64,000 nucleotides of DNA from UBA4923 sp964486135. GTDB lineage: Bacteria > Bacillota > Clostridia > Saccharofermentanales > DTU023. Under the pieces are notes generated by a model, which was not told the DNA's origin, did not search any database, and saw only the letters and a list, made by a program, of their open reading frames with translations. A program made the translations under genes and the position numbers. Positions 8,473 to 16,469 of this stretch are shown here, piece by piece; within the stretch, counting starts at the first letter, position 1, and each line of letters starts with the position of its first letter. The stretch spans positions 1 through 64,000 of the forward strand of contig CAZAKT010000003.1 in the NCBI GenBank assembly GCA_964486135.1, written 5' to 3'.

Positions 8473-9198
8473 ATGAAAACCCTGACGGAATGGATCCATG
8501 AATCGAAAGATACCGTATTTTTCGGTGGGGCCGGTGTCTCGACCGAATCCGGGGTTCCAGATTTCCGAAGCGCGACAGGGCTCTACGCACAAATGGGGGG
8601 AGCCGAGCGTTATCTCTCCATAGATTATATGAACAGCCATCACGCGGACTTCTACGAATTTTACAGGAAGTATTTCATCCTGGAGGGTATCCTCCCCAAT
8701 GCCGCCCACGAAAAGCTGGCGGAAATGGAGGGAAAAGGGAGGCTGTCCGCCGTCATTACCCAGAATATCGACGGCCTTCATCAAAAGGCGGGGACCCGGA
8801 AAATCTATGAGCTCCACGGCAACGGAGAGCGCTTCTATTGTCAGCGCTGCAAAACCCCTTACCCGCTGGCGGAGGTCGCGGCCTCAAGCGGGGCTTTTTA
8901 TTGCAAAGGTGAGGGCTGTGGCGGTTTCGTCCGGCCGGATGTGGTCATGTACGGGGAGTCTTTGGACCAGGAGGTCCTGAGGGGGGCAGTTGACGCCATC
9001 GCCGGAGCTGACCTGATCATTGTGGGGGGGTCCTCCATGACGGTCTATCCCGCTGCCGGCCTGATCCACTATCGCAGACCCGGTTCAAAACTGGTCCTGG
9101 TCAATCTTGACGCGACCCCCTATGACAGGGAGGCTGATCTCGCGGTCAACGAATCGATCGGAAAACTGTTTTCCAGGCTGGAGATCCTGCCAGGATAA
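8473..9198 (+). CDS. NAD-dependent protein deacylase, Sir2 family
   Basis: A 241-residue sirtuin that removes acyl groups from lysines while consuming NAD. It has GAGVSTESG, PDFRS, TQNIDGLH, the catalytic His in ELHGN, and a four-cysteine zinc site (CQRC, then Cys residues in YCKGEGCGG). The ATG at 8473 was chosen because an AAGGA site lies 7 nt upstream and sirtuins usually begin this close to the first motif. In-frame starts at 8374 (TTG), 8437 and 8455 are less likely. It appears to be a single-gene unit between a terminator and the promoter of the next gene. Confidence 0.9.
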   Translation: MKTLTEWIHESKDTVFFGGAGVSTESGVPDFRSATGLYAQMGGAERYLSIDYMNSHHADFYEFYRKYFILEGILPNAAHEKLAEMEGKGRLSAVITQNIDGLHQKAGTRKIYELHGNGERFYCQRCKTPYPLAEVAASSGAFYCKGEGCGGFVRPDVVMYGESLDQEVLRGAVDAIAGADLIIVGGSSMTVYPAAGLIHYRRPGSKLVLVNLDATPYDREADLAVNESIGKLFSRLEILPG

Positions 9199-9216
9199 GC
9201 GGCCTGGCGATCAGCG

Positions 9217-9245
9217 TTGATTATCGCCCTTGTTTTTGCTAGCAT
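9217..9245 (+). promoter_or_regulatory. Sigma-A-type promoter for the CorC/HlyC-family gene
   Basis: TTGATT (9217-9222) and TAGCAT (9240-9245) are separated by exactly 17 bp, giving a predicted start near 9252. A 15-bp palindrome (7-bp arms GCTTTAA/TTAAAGC, 9268-9282) and a small hairpin (AGTCC/GGACT, 9292-9305) lie in the resulting leader. Confidence 0.5.
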
Positions 9246-9322
9246 AATGTCGCTTCGTCCCTACAAGGCTTTAAGTTAAAGCGTTCGAAGCAGTCCCCCG
9301 GGACTTATGGAGGTAAGGCTCA

Positions 9323-10762
9323 TTGGACGGCAGTAGCTGTACCGGCCCTCTTTGGAGGGCCCTACTCGAAAAACAAGTAAGCGTCGGATCGGTCCGTGGT
9401 TCGCTTTGGTTCGATTTAATCCTGATTTTCATCCTCATCCTGGTCAATGGTTTCTTTTCAGCCGCCGAGATGGCGGTTGTCATGCAAAATGACAACAAGA
9501 TCCGTCAAATGGCGGCCTCCGGCCATACAGGAGCCAAGCGCCTTCTCCACTTTGTTGACAACAAGACCCGCTTTCTCTCGACAACCCAGGTGGCCATCAC
9601 CCTGGCCGGTTTCCTCTCCAGCGCCTTTGCGGCGGAGAAATTGGCCGGCAGGGTCTACGCCCTCATGGACCCTCTTCTGACCAGACCCTCGCTCCGGATG
9701 GTATGGGTCGTCCTCCTGACCATCCTGCTCTCCTATATCACCCTGGTCCTGGGGGAGCTTGTCCCCAAGCGGCTGGCCATTCGTAAGCCGGAAGCGCTCG
9801 CCTTGTCGATCGCGTCCATACTTCGGGTCTTTGACTTTCTCTTCTATCCCTTTACCCGTCTCCTGGAATGGTCCGGGAATGGCGTCCTCAGGATCCTGGG
9901 CATCGATCCGGCGGAGACGGCCAAGCGGGTGACGGAGGAGGAGATCCGGATCCTGGTCGAGGCTGGGGCCGGGAAGGGGGACCTCCAGGAGGAGGAGGCC
10001 GACCTTATCAACAATATCTTTGCCTTTGACGACAAGTATGTCTCCGAGATTATGACGCCCCGCGTATCGGTCAAGGCGGTACCCCTTGACGCCACTTATG
10101 ACCAGGCGGTTGAAATCGCCGCCCATGCCCGCTATTCCCGATTCCCTGTTTACGAGGAGGATATCGATGACATCGCGGGTGTACTGACAGTCAAGGACCT
10201 CCTCCGTGTCGAAAAAGACAGCAGGCAGGAGGGTTTTTCCCTCCGCCAGATCCTCCGGCCGGCCTTTTTTGTCCCAGAGGGCAAGAAGATAGACCTTCTT
10301 TTCAAGGAGATGAAAAGGCAGCAGATCACCATGGCGGTTGTGGTCGATGAATATGGGGGCACGGAAGGTATCGTGACCCTTGAAGACCTCCTGGAGGAAA
10401 TCGTCGGTGAGATTGAGGATGAGTATGACGCGCCGGAGACCAGCGTGATCATCAACAGTGACGGCTCCTATGTCTTCAGTGGTCTCCTGACACCCGCCGA
10501 GGCCGGCCGCTATGTACCGGCCCTCGACGCCCTCAAGGAAGACGATGATTTTGATACCATCGCCGGTTTTGTCCTTTCCCTGCTGGGCCGGATTCCGGAT
10601 CCGCAGGAGAGGCCGGAGGCGAGTTTTGGCAATTTGAGATTTACGGTTCTGGAGATGGATGACAGGCGGATCGCCAAGATCAGGCTTGAAGTCCTGGATG
10701 AGGGCCGGGCGGAAGCAAAAGATGAGAACCCCGGAAGCGGGGCGGGCAGGACCGGGGAATAA
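9323..10762 (+). CDS. CNNM/CorC-HlyC family membrane protein (DUF21, CBS pair, CorC_HlyC)
   Basis: A 479-residue membrane protein of the family often annotated as hemolysin or magnesium/cobalt efflux protein. The N-terminal DUF21 region (about residues 25-215) has several hydrophobic segments. A CBS-domain pair follows (starting at the SEIMTPRVSV block near residue 240), then a C-terminal CorC_HlyC domain starting near residue 375. Related CNNM and CorC proteins take part in magnesium homeostasis. The TTG start at 9323 is supported by a GGAGGT site 8 nt upstream. The calcium ATPase gene starts 12 bp after the stop codon, so the two form a likely cation-transport operon. Confidence 0.85.
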   Translation: MDGSSCTGPLWRALLEKQVSVGSVRGSLWFDLILIFILILVNGFFSAAEMAVVMQNDNKIRQMAASGHTGAKRLLHFVDNKTRFLSTTQVAITLAGFLSSAFAAEKLAGRVYALMDPLLTRPSLRMVWVVLLTILLSYITLVLGELVPKRLAIRKPEALALSIASILRVFDFLFYPFTRLLEWSGNGVLRILGIDPAETAKRVTEEEIRILVEAGAGKGDLQEEEADLINNIFAFDDKYVSEIMTPRVSVKAVPLDATYDQAVEIAAHARYSRFPVYEEDIDDIAGVLTVKDLLRVEKDSRQEGFSLRQILRPAFFVPEGKKIDLLFKEMKRQQITMAVVVDEYGGTEGIVTLEDLLEEIVGEIEDEYDAPETSVIINSDGSYVFSGLLTPAEAGRYVPALDALKEDDDFDTIAGFVLSLLGRIPDPQERPEASFGNLRFTVLEMDDRRIAKIRLEVLDEGRAEAKDENPGSGAGRTGE

Positions 10763-10774
10763 CTGGGAACGACC

Positions 10775-13594
10775 ATGAAAAAAGACTTGGATAGCGGACG
10801 GGAGGCAGCGGACTTCTTCAATAAGGATGAAGACGCCTGCCTGATGAGCTTGGAAGCCCTGGAGGACCGACTGGGCTCAAGCCGTGAAGAAGGGCTTAGC
10901 GAAGAAGAGGCCGGGCGGAGACTGGCCCGCTACGGACCCAACGAACTGGAAGAGGAGGAGGCCGCCTCCTTTATCTCCATGCTTTTCAACCAATTCAAGG
11001 ATTTCCTGATTATTGTCCTCATCCTGGCAGCCCTTATCTCGGCCGCCCTGGGCGAGACCATCGACGCTGTCATCATCCTGGCCGTTGTTGTCATCAATGC
11101 CCTGCTGGGGGCCATCCAGGAAAATAGGGCTGAGAAGGCCTTGGAGGCGCTCAAGAATATGTCGGCGCCCTTCGCCCGCGTCGTAAGAGCTGGACAGACC
11201 TGCCAGTTGCCGGCGAATCAGCTGGTGCCCGGTGACTTGGTGGAACTGGAGGCCGGAGACGTGGTTCCGGCGGATATCCGCCTATTTTCAAGCGCCAATC
11301 TGCGGGCCAATGAGGCAGCCCTGACCGGTGAGTCGGTTCCTGCCTCCAAGGACGCCAGAGACCACTTTACAGAGTTGCCCGGGCTCGGTGACCGGACCAA
11401 TATGGTCTTCAGTACCATGGAGATCTCCTATGGGCGCGGAAGCGGCCTGGTAGTGGCAACGGCCTCCGATACTGAAATCGGCAAGATCGCGGATCGCCTG
11501 AAAGAGATTGAAACGGAAATGACCCCCCTCCAGGTCAATCTCAACCGGCTGGGAAAACTCCTGGGCCTGCTTTGTCTCCTGATCAGTGCCGTGATCTTTG
11601 GGGTGGGTCTCCTGCAGGGGGGAGAACCCCTGCCGCTCTTTATGACGGCCATCAGCCTGGCGGTTGCCGCCATACCGGAGGGGCTCCCGGCTGTCGTGAC
11701 CATCCTGCTCGCGCTTGGAATGAGGCGGATGGCCAGGGAGAACGCCATCGTCAAACGCCTGCTCGCCGTCGAGACCCTGGGCAGTGTGAATACAATCTGT
11801 TCCGACAAGACCGGTACCCTGACCCAGAACGAGATGACCGTCACCAAACTCTATACCGACGGCAGGGTCTACAAGGTCTCCGGCAGCGGTTACTGGGGAG
11901 AGGGGCGGATTGAGGCCGAGGAGGGGGAGGAGGGCCAGGTCCCCTGTAAAAACCCGGCACTGGAACGGATGCTGGAGATCGGTGTCCTCTGCAACGACGC
12001 CGTCCTGGCCAATTCAGACGCTGACGGCCCGTCCCTGATCGGGGATCCAACCGAAGGGGCCCTTCTGGCGGCGGCGACAAAGGCCGGCCTTTCGATCGAG
12101 GGACTTCGCGGGGCCCGGCCCCTGGTTTGGGAACTGCCCTTTGATTCGGCCCGGAAGATGATGTCGGTGGGTTGCCGTTTTGAGGATGGCCAATTGTATT
12201 CGTTGACCAAGGGGGCGCCGGAAACCATCCTCCAGCGCTGTGACCAGGAGATGACGGCCTCAGGTGTCCGTCCCCTGACGGAGGGGAGGAGGGAGGAGCT
12301 CCTGGACCGGAACACGGATTTTGCCGGCCAGGCCCTCCGGGTACTGGCCTTTGCCTTCAAGCTGCATGAGGATGAAGCTTTTGCGGGCGCGGAGGAAGCC
12401 ATGATCTTCGTGGGCCTCATGGGTATGATCGACCCGCCCAGGCCGGAAGTCAGGGAGGCCATTGAAGTTTGTCACGCGGCCGGCATCTCAGTGGTCATGA
12501 TCACAGGGGATCATCAGGCGACAGCGGCGGCAATCGCGGATGACCTCCTGCTCCGCCTGCCCGATGACAGGATCCTTACCGGCCAGCAGCTGGAAAGTAT
12601 GTCGGATGACGAACTCTATGAGATTGTGGAGATGACCTCAGTTTATGCCCGCGTCTCCCCGGAACATAAGGTCAGGATTGTACAGGCCCTGAAACGGGCG
12701 GGCCGGATCGTATCCATGACGGGGGATGGCGTCAATGACGCCCCGGCCCTCAAGGCGGCCGAGATTGGGGTCGCAATGGGGATTACCGGCACGGAGGTGG
12801 CCAAGGGTGCCGCCGATATGATCCTGACGGATGACAATTTCGGGACCATCGTCAGCGCGGTCGAGGCAGGCCGGGTCATCTACGCCAACATCCGGAAGGT
12901 AGTCGGCTTCCTGCTTTCCTGTAATATGGGGGAGATCCTGGTCGTCTTTTTGACCAGTATGTTCTTCGGGCCGGCTTTTACGCCCCTGATCCCGGTCCAG
13001 CTGCTCTGGCTGAATCTGGTAACCGACAGTTTCCCTGCCCTGGCCCTTGGCCGGGAGAGGGCGGAGGAGGGCATAATGCTGGAGCCGCCCCGGGGGAAGG
13101 GGGAACGCATTATTGACCGGCCCATGGCCTGGTCCATTGTCTTTCAGGCGATCGCCATCTTTGTTACGGTCTTCATTGCCTTTAATATAGGCCGCACCCT
13201 TTACCCGGACCTGACGGAGGCGGGCCTGGCGGTTCCGGCCTTCACACTTATGCCACAGCCGGCTACGGTTCCCTCCTGGGGGGCCCGGACCTATGCCTTC
13301 CTGTCCCTTATCCTCTCTGAGATCCTCCGGGTTTTCTCGGCGCGCTCAGAGGATGTATCCGTCTTCAGGCTCGGATTCTTCTCCAACAGGGCTCTCAATA
13401 AGGCTGTCCTCCTCTCTCTGGCCCTGACCCTGGCGGTTATCTATATCCCCTTTGTAGATCAGTATTTCAAGACGATCCCCCTCCTTGTAAGGGACTGGGC
13501 CATCATCCTGGGACTGGTCCTGATCCCCTTCTTCTCGGGGGAACTGTTCAAATACCTTTACCACAGGAGGGGGCCGGCCGGTAATTCTGCTTGA
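10775..13594 (+). CDS. P-type cation ATPase, SERCA/PMCA-like calcium type
   Basis: A 939-residue P2-type ATPase that would pump cations, most likely Ca2+, out of the cell using ATP. It has an N-terminal cation-ATPase domain, the TGES actuator loop, the PEGLP transmembrane-4 motif, the phosphorylation site DKTGT (Asp344) and the GDGVNDAPALK hinge. About ten hydrophobic segments fit the family, as does the full length. PEGLP in helix 4 is typical of calcium pumps; the exact ion is inferred. The infC promoter -35 box overlaps the stop codon of this gene, so the following operon is transcribed separately. Confidence 0.9.
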   Translation: MKKDLDSGREAADFFNKDEDACLMSLEALEDRLGSSREEGLSEEEAGRRLARYGPNELEEEEAASFISMLFNQFKDFLIIVLILAALISAALGETIDAVIILAVVVINALLGAIQENRAEKALEALKNMSAPFARVVRAGQTCQLPANQLVPGDLVELEAGDVVPADIRLFSSANLRANEAALTGESVPASKDARDHFTELPGLGDRTNMVFSTMEISYGRGSGLVVATASDTEIGKIADRLKEIETEMTPLQVNLNRLGKLLGLLCLLISAVIFGVGLLQGGEPLPLFMTAISLAVAAIPEGLPAVVTILLALGMRRMARENAIVKRLLAVETLGSVNTICSDKTGTLTQNEMTVTKLYTDGRVYKVSGSGYWGEGRIEAEEGEEGQVPCKNPALERMLEIGVLCNDAVLANSDADGPSLIGDPTEGALLAAATKAGLSIEGLRGARPLVWELPFDSARKMMSVGCRFEDGQLYSLTKGAPETILQRCDQEMTASGVRPLTEGRREELLDRNTDFAGQALRVLAFAFKLHEDEAFAGAEEAMIFVGLMGMIDPPRPEVREAIEVCHAAGISVVMITGDHQATAAAIADDLLLRLPDDRILTGQQLESMSDDELYEIVEMTSVYARVSPEHKVRIVQALKRAGRIVSMTGDGVNDAPALKAAEIGVAMGITGTEVAKGAADMILTDDNFGTIVSAVEAGRVIYANIRKVVGFLLSCNMGEILVVFLTSMFFGPAFTPLIPVQLLWLNLVTDSFPALALGRERAEEGIMLEPPRGKGERIIDRPMAWSIVFQAIAIFVTVFIAFNIGRTLYPDLTEAGLAVPAFTLMPQPATVPSWGARTYAFLSLILSEILRVFSARSEDVSVFRLGFFSNRALNKAVLLSLALTLAVIYIPFVDQYFKTIPLLVRDWAIILGLVLIPFFSGELFKYLYHRRGPAGNSA

Positions 13595-13619
13595 CGGGGC
13601 TTGCAAGAACCGTTATACT
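13591..13619 (+). promoter_or_regulatory. Sigma-A-type promoter for infC-rpmI-rplT
   Basis: TTGACG (13591-13596) and TATACT (13614-13619) with a 17-bp spacer. The -35 box overlaps the stop codon of the calcium ATPase gene. The predicted start is near 13626, leaving a leader of about 125 nt before the IF3 start codon. Confidence 0.75.
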
Positions 13620-13689
13620 CACTTGCGAATAAGTAGAAGTTCCGCTTCTCACCTCCAGCTTACGCGATGAGGTTCACAGACACCGGACA

Positions 13690-13737
13690 GGGCAGGCGGT
13701 TTTTGTTGAGCGGGACAAGACCGCTTTTTTATTGCCC
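13690..13737 (+). promoter_or_regulatory. Terminator-like attenuator in the infC leader
   Basis: A stem GCGGT (13696-13700) with ACCGC (13720-13724), extended by TTTTGT/ACAAG pairs, is followed directly by six T (13725-13730). This is a typical intrinsic terminator inside the leader, between promoter and start codon. GGGCA (13690-13694) and TGCCC (13733-13737) could form an outer stem. In Bacillota the infC-rpmI-rplT operon is commonly controlled by an L20-binding leader through early termination. The position fits that model, but I cannot confirm the L20-binding fold by eye. Confidence 0.6.
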
Positions 13738-13752
13738 GAAAGGAGATTGGAT

Positions 13753-14274
13753 ATCAGACAAGCAAACAGAGGCCATTCGATCAATGAGGACATAAGGTTC
13801 CCTCAAGTGCGCCTGATCGATGAAACCGGAGACATGATAGGTGTTGTACCCATAGAGGACGCCCAGCGCAGGGCGTACGACGCTGGCCTTGATCTGGTCC
13901 TGATTTCACCCTCGCCCGATAATCCCGTCTGCAAGATCATGGATTACGGCAAGTATGTGTTTGAACAGGAAAAGAAGAAACGCGAGGCCCGCAAAAACCA
14001 GAAGACCGTCAACGTCAAGGAAGTCCAGCTCAAACTGACGACGGAGGAACATGATTTCGATGTCAAGGTGAGAAATGCCAGACGTTTTCTTGAGGCCGGT
14101 GACCGGGTCAAGGTGGTCATCCGCTTCCGGGGCAGGGAAATGGCCCACACGGACCAGGGCTACGGTGTAATGGAAGATTTTGTTGAGGCTGTCTCGGATC
14201 TTGGGGCCGTGGACCGGCCCGCCAAGGCAGAAGGCCGGAACATGATCATGTTCCTGTCGCCTTTGAAAGACTGA
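13753..14274 (+). CDS. infC: Translation initiation factor IF-3, probable AUC start
   Basis: IF-3 (about 173 residues from this start) binds the 30S subunit and proofreads start-codon selection. The N-domain opens with the SINEDIRFPQVRLID block; the linker is rich in Lys and Arg (EQEKKKREARKNQK) and the C-domain ends in FLSPLKD. The only good ribosome site is AAAGGAG at 13739-13745. Seven bases after it, in frame, is ATC at 13753. The in-frame TTG at 13747 is 1 nt from the site, and the TTG at 13732 lies in the terminator T tract with no site. A non-AUG start is the known autoregulation signal of infC in other bacteria. Confidence 0.9.
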   Translation: MRQANRGHSINEDIRFPQVRLIDETGDMIGVVPIEDAQRRAYDAGLDLVLISPSPDNPVCKIMDYGKYVFEQEKKKREARKNQKTVNVKEVQLKLTTEEHDFDVKVRNARRFLEAGDRVKVVIRFRGREMAHTDQGYGVMEDFVEAVSDLGAVDRPAKAEGRNMIMFLSPLKD

Positions 14275-14335
14275 CAAGCAGGGGCAGGGCCCCGATCGCA
14301 TAGAGTTACGGAAAACCTGAAGGGAGGGCATTGCT

Positions 14336-14533
14336 ATGCCTAAACAGAAAACACACAGCTCGTCAAAAAAGCGCTATAAGGTGACCGGTTCGGGGAAATA
14401 TCTTCGTTCCCAGGCCTTTACGAGCCATATATTGACAAAAAAGTCACCGAAGAGGAAACGCAATCTGCGCAAGACCACCCTGGTATCGCCGCAGGACGCC
14501 AAACGCCTGCGCCGGCTTTTACCCTATAAATAA
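14336..14533 (+). CDS. rpmI: Large-subunit ribosomal protein L35
   Basis: A 65-residue very basic protein with the L35 opening MPKQKTHSSSKKRYKVTGSGK and the RNLRKTTLVS block. It sits between infC and rplT in the conserved infC-rpmI-rplT order. A GAAGGGAGG site precedes the ATG. Its level is likely set together with L20 by the infC leader. Confidence 0.96.
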   Translation: MPKQKTHSSSKKRYKVTGSGKYLRSQAFTSHILTKKSPKRKRNLRKTTLVSPQDAKRLRRLLPYK

Positions 14534-14569
14534 TTTCGGTGTATTTAAGAAGAAGGGGAGGATAATACC

Positions 14570-14932
14570 ATGTCTAGAGTTAAAAGAGGGCCGGTCCTGC
14601 GCCGGCGCCATAAAAGAGTTCTGAAGCGGGCGAAAGGTTACTTTGGCCGCAAGGGGACCCAGTACAGGGTCGCCAACCAGGCCGTGATGAAGTCGGGCCA
14701 GTATGCCTACAGGGACCGCCGCAGGAAGAAGCGCGATTTCCGTCGCCTCTGGATTGCCCGCATCAATGCCGCCGCCCGGGCCAATGGCTTGAGCTACAGC
14801 CGTTTCATCAATGGGCTGAACCTGGCCGGTGTGGCGCTGGATCGAAAGGCCCTGGCAGACCTGGCCGTCAACGATAAGCCGGCTTTCACCGAACTTGTCA
14901 ATATTTCAAAATCCGCCTTGAAGGTCTCCTGA
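14570..14932 (+). CDS. rplT: Large-subunit ribosomal protein L20
   Basis: A 120-residue basic protein with the L20 signature (MSRVKRGPVLRRRHKRVLK, RDRRRKKRDFRRLWIARINAA and the YSRFINGL block). L20 binds 23S rRNA early in 50S assembly and in many bacteria also binds its own operon leader to limit expression. A strong GGGGAGG site precedes the ATG. It is the last gene before a GTGA-loop hairpin. Confidence 0.96.
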   Translation: MSRVKRGPVLRRRHKRVLKRAKGYFGRKGTQYRVANQAVMKSGQYAYRDRRRKKRDFRRLWIARINAAARANGLSYSRFINGLNLAGVALDRKALADLAVNDKPAFTELVNISKSALKVS

Positions 14933-14961
14933 GACCGGAAGGGGTAGTTTGGGAGGGGCAG

Positions 14962-14988
14962 AAGGCGGAGTGATCCGCCTTTAACCTT
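14962..14988 (+). terminator. Weak hairpin terminator after rplT
   Basis: An 8-bp perfect stem (AAGGCGGA/TCCGCCTT) closes a GTGA tetraloop, followed by TAACCTT. The T tract is poor, so termination may be partial and the methylase gene downstream could be read through. Confidence 0.45.
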
Positions 14989-15002
14989 CCGGGCACTTGA
15001 AT

Positions 15003-15827
15003 ATGCGCCTGATCGAATCAAAGGAAAATCCACTTTACAAGAAGCTGATGGCCTTGAAATCCCCCCATCAGGCCAGGAAGTTGGGCCTTATCGCCGTGGA
15101 GGGCCTCCGTCACGTGGGCGATCTGTCGGCTTCAGGTATCCAGCCGGATCATCTCTTCTTCCCGGATGATGAGAAGGGGAGGAAGGCGCTCATAAGGCTG
15201 ACAGGAGAGGCTGGCCCCTACAAAGACCTGGCAGGGTCTGACCGCCTTATCTTCCTGTCGGCCCCCTTATTCAACCGGGCCTCGACCCAGAAGACGGCCC
15301 AGGGGGTCATTGCGCTCGTCGTGCCGCCTGTTACCGGACTTCTTCCCTGGCTTGCGGCTTTGGAGGAAAGGGGGACCTACCGATTGCTGGTCTTGGAGGA
15401 TATCCAGGATCCAGGCAATGTGGGAACCCTGATCCGGACGGCCGATGCCTTTGCCTTTGATGGCCTTCTCCTGTCCGGGGCCTCTGCCTCGATCTGGAAC
15501 CAGAAAACGGTCGCGGCCAGCATGGGATCCCTCTTTCACCTTCCGGTCTTCGAATCGGCGGGGAGGGGGGCCAGAGCCCTGGAAACGCTCAAGGAGGCTG
15601 GATTCACCTTGCTCGGGTCAGGCCTGGAGGGCGACAGCCTGGCCGAAGGGTTGGACCTTGGGAAAAGGACCGCCCTGATACTGGGCAACGAAGGCAGCGG
15701 ACTCTCCGCTGAAACGCTCGACCTTGTTGACAGGGTTATCCGTATTCCCATGCGGGGACGGGCTGAATCCCTGAATGTCGCCGCGGCTGGCGCCATCTTC
15801 TTGTGGGAGGCGGCCAAATACCAATAA
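15003..15827 (+). CDS. TrmH/SpoU-family RNA 2'-O-methyltransferase
   Basis: A protein of about 274 residues with an N-terminal SpoU substrate-binding domain (ARKLGLIAVEGLRHV) and a C-terminal SPOUT knot. The three SPOUT motifs are present: LEDIQDPGNVGTLIRTA, LILGNEGSGLS and IPMRGRAESLNVAAAGAI. Such enzymes methylate the ribose 2'-OH in 23S rRNA or tRNA using S-adenosylmethionine. Linkage to rplT is frequent in Bacillota (YsgA-like). The ATG at 15003 has no clear ribosome site; a TTG two codons upstream at 14997 is the alternative. Confidence 0.88.
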   Translation: MRLIESKENPLYKKLMALKSPHQARKLGLIAVEGLRHVGDLSASGIQPDHLFFPDDEKGRKALIRLTGEAGPYKDLAGSDRLIFLSAPLFNRASTQKTAQGVIALVVPPVTGLLPWLAALEERGTYRLLVLEDIQDPGNVGTLIRTADAFAFDGLLLSGASASIWNQKTVAASMGSLFHLPVFESAGRGARALETLKEAGFTLLGSGLEGDSLAEGLDLGKRTALILGNEGSGLSAETLDLVDRVIRIPMRGRAESLNVAAAGAIFLWEAAKYQ

Positions 15828-15860
15828 ATGGCGCATTTGCTATGGAACCGCGCCTGCTCT

Positions 15861-15871
15861 TATGCTACAAT
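15861..15871 (+). promoter_or_regulatory. Candidate extended -10 promoter for rpsO
   Basis: TGCTACAAT matches the extended -10 pattern TGn followed by TACAAT (15863-15871). A TTGCTA lies at 15837-15842, too far for a normal spacer with this box but 18 bp from the overlapping TATGCT (15861-15866). About 70 nt of leader would precede rpsO, room for the usual S15 autoregulatory structure. Confidence 0.35.
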
Positions 15872-15947
15872 TGTCGGCAGTTCATTCCCAATCATGGTTT
15901 GTGGCTGTGTCCGGCCCTGACGCTGATTCGGGAGTATAGGAGGAAAT

Positions 15948-16211
15948 ATGGACAAAGAAACGAAACAGACCCTCATTGACGCCTATGCGACGCATCCGGA
16001 TGATACAGGATCGCCGGAGGTTCAGGTGGCTCTCCTGACTTGGAGAATAAGTCATCTGACGGAGCATCTGAAAATCCATAAAGGGGATTTCCATTCCCGG
16101 CGCGGATTGTTGAAACTTGTCGGCCAAAGGCGTGCCCTGCTCGACTATCTGATCAAGATTGACATTGAGCGTTACCGCACCTTAATTGCCCGATTGGGTC
16201 TAAGACGTTAA
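15948..16211 (+). CDS. rpsO: Small-subunit ribosomal protein S15
   Basis: An 87-residue protein with the S15 pattern: the TGSPEVQVALLTWRISHLT helix, HSRRGLLKLVGQRR and the ending LIARLGLRR. S15 is a primary 16S rRNA binder in 30S assembly. A strong AGGAGG site precedes the ATG. It lies upstream of pnp, the usual rpsO-pnp pairing. Confidence 0.96.
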   Translation: MDKETKQTLIDAYATHPDDTGSPEVQVALLTWRISHLTEHLKIHKGDFHSRRGLLKLVGQRRALLDYLIKIDIERYRTLIARLGLRR

Positions 16212-16224
16212 CGACAGCAACCAG

Positions 16225-16249
16225 GACGGCGGTCATCATGACCGCCGTC
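16225..16249 (+). terminator. Hairpin after rpsO
   Basis: Twelve-base arms GACGGCGGTCAT/ATGACCGCCGTC are separated by a single base, 13 bp after the rpsO stop codon. There is no T tract, so it may be an RNA-processing or stabilising hairpin between rpsO and pnp rather than a full terminator. Confidence 0.5.
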
Positions 16250-16377
16250 ATCCTGTAAGGGTTGAGGAGTCGGGAACAGGCAGTGGGACGTAGATTGCGC
16301 GGCTCTTCCGATAGGAAGGGAGGCGGACTCTACACTCTATTGCCTGTCGTCTGACTCCCTTGAGAAACTAATCAAAA

Positions 16378-16439
16378 GCGACCGCAGGGGCTGGTCGGGC
16401 CTATTAAGCGTCTACAGAAGGCGAGCCCCAAGCCGTCGC
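16378..16439 (+). promoter_or_regulatory. Stem-loop in the pnp leader
   Basis: GCGAC (16378-16382) and GGGGCT (16387-16392) pair with AGCCCC (16424-16429) and GTCGC (16435-16439), separated by short internal loops, just upstream of the ATGGAGGT ribosome site of pnp. In other bacteria PNPase represses its own mRNA through an RNase III-cut leader hairpin. This structure is in the right place for that, but the mechanism here is inferred. Confidence 0.45.
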
Positions 16440-16469
16440 AGATGTTCTGCTTATGGAGGTATAAGGAAC

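Noticed and set aside
9323..10762. Hemolysin annotation for the CorC/HlyC-family protein
   Set aside because: The family name is historical; the DUF21-CBS-CorC layout and adjoining cation ATPase point to cation homeostasis.
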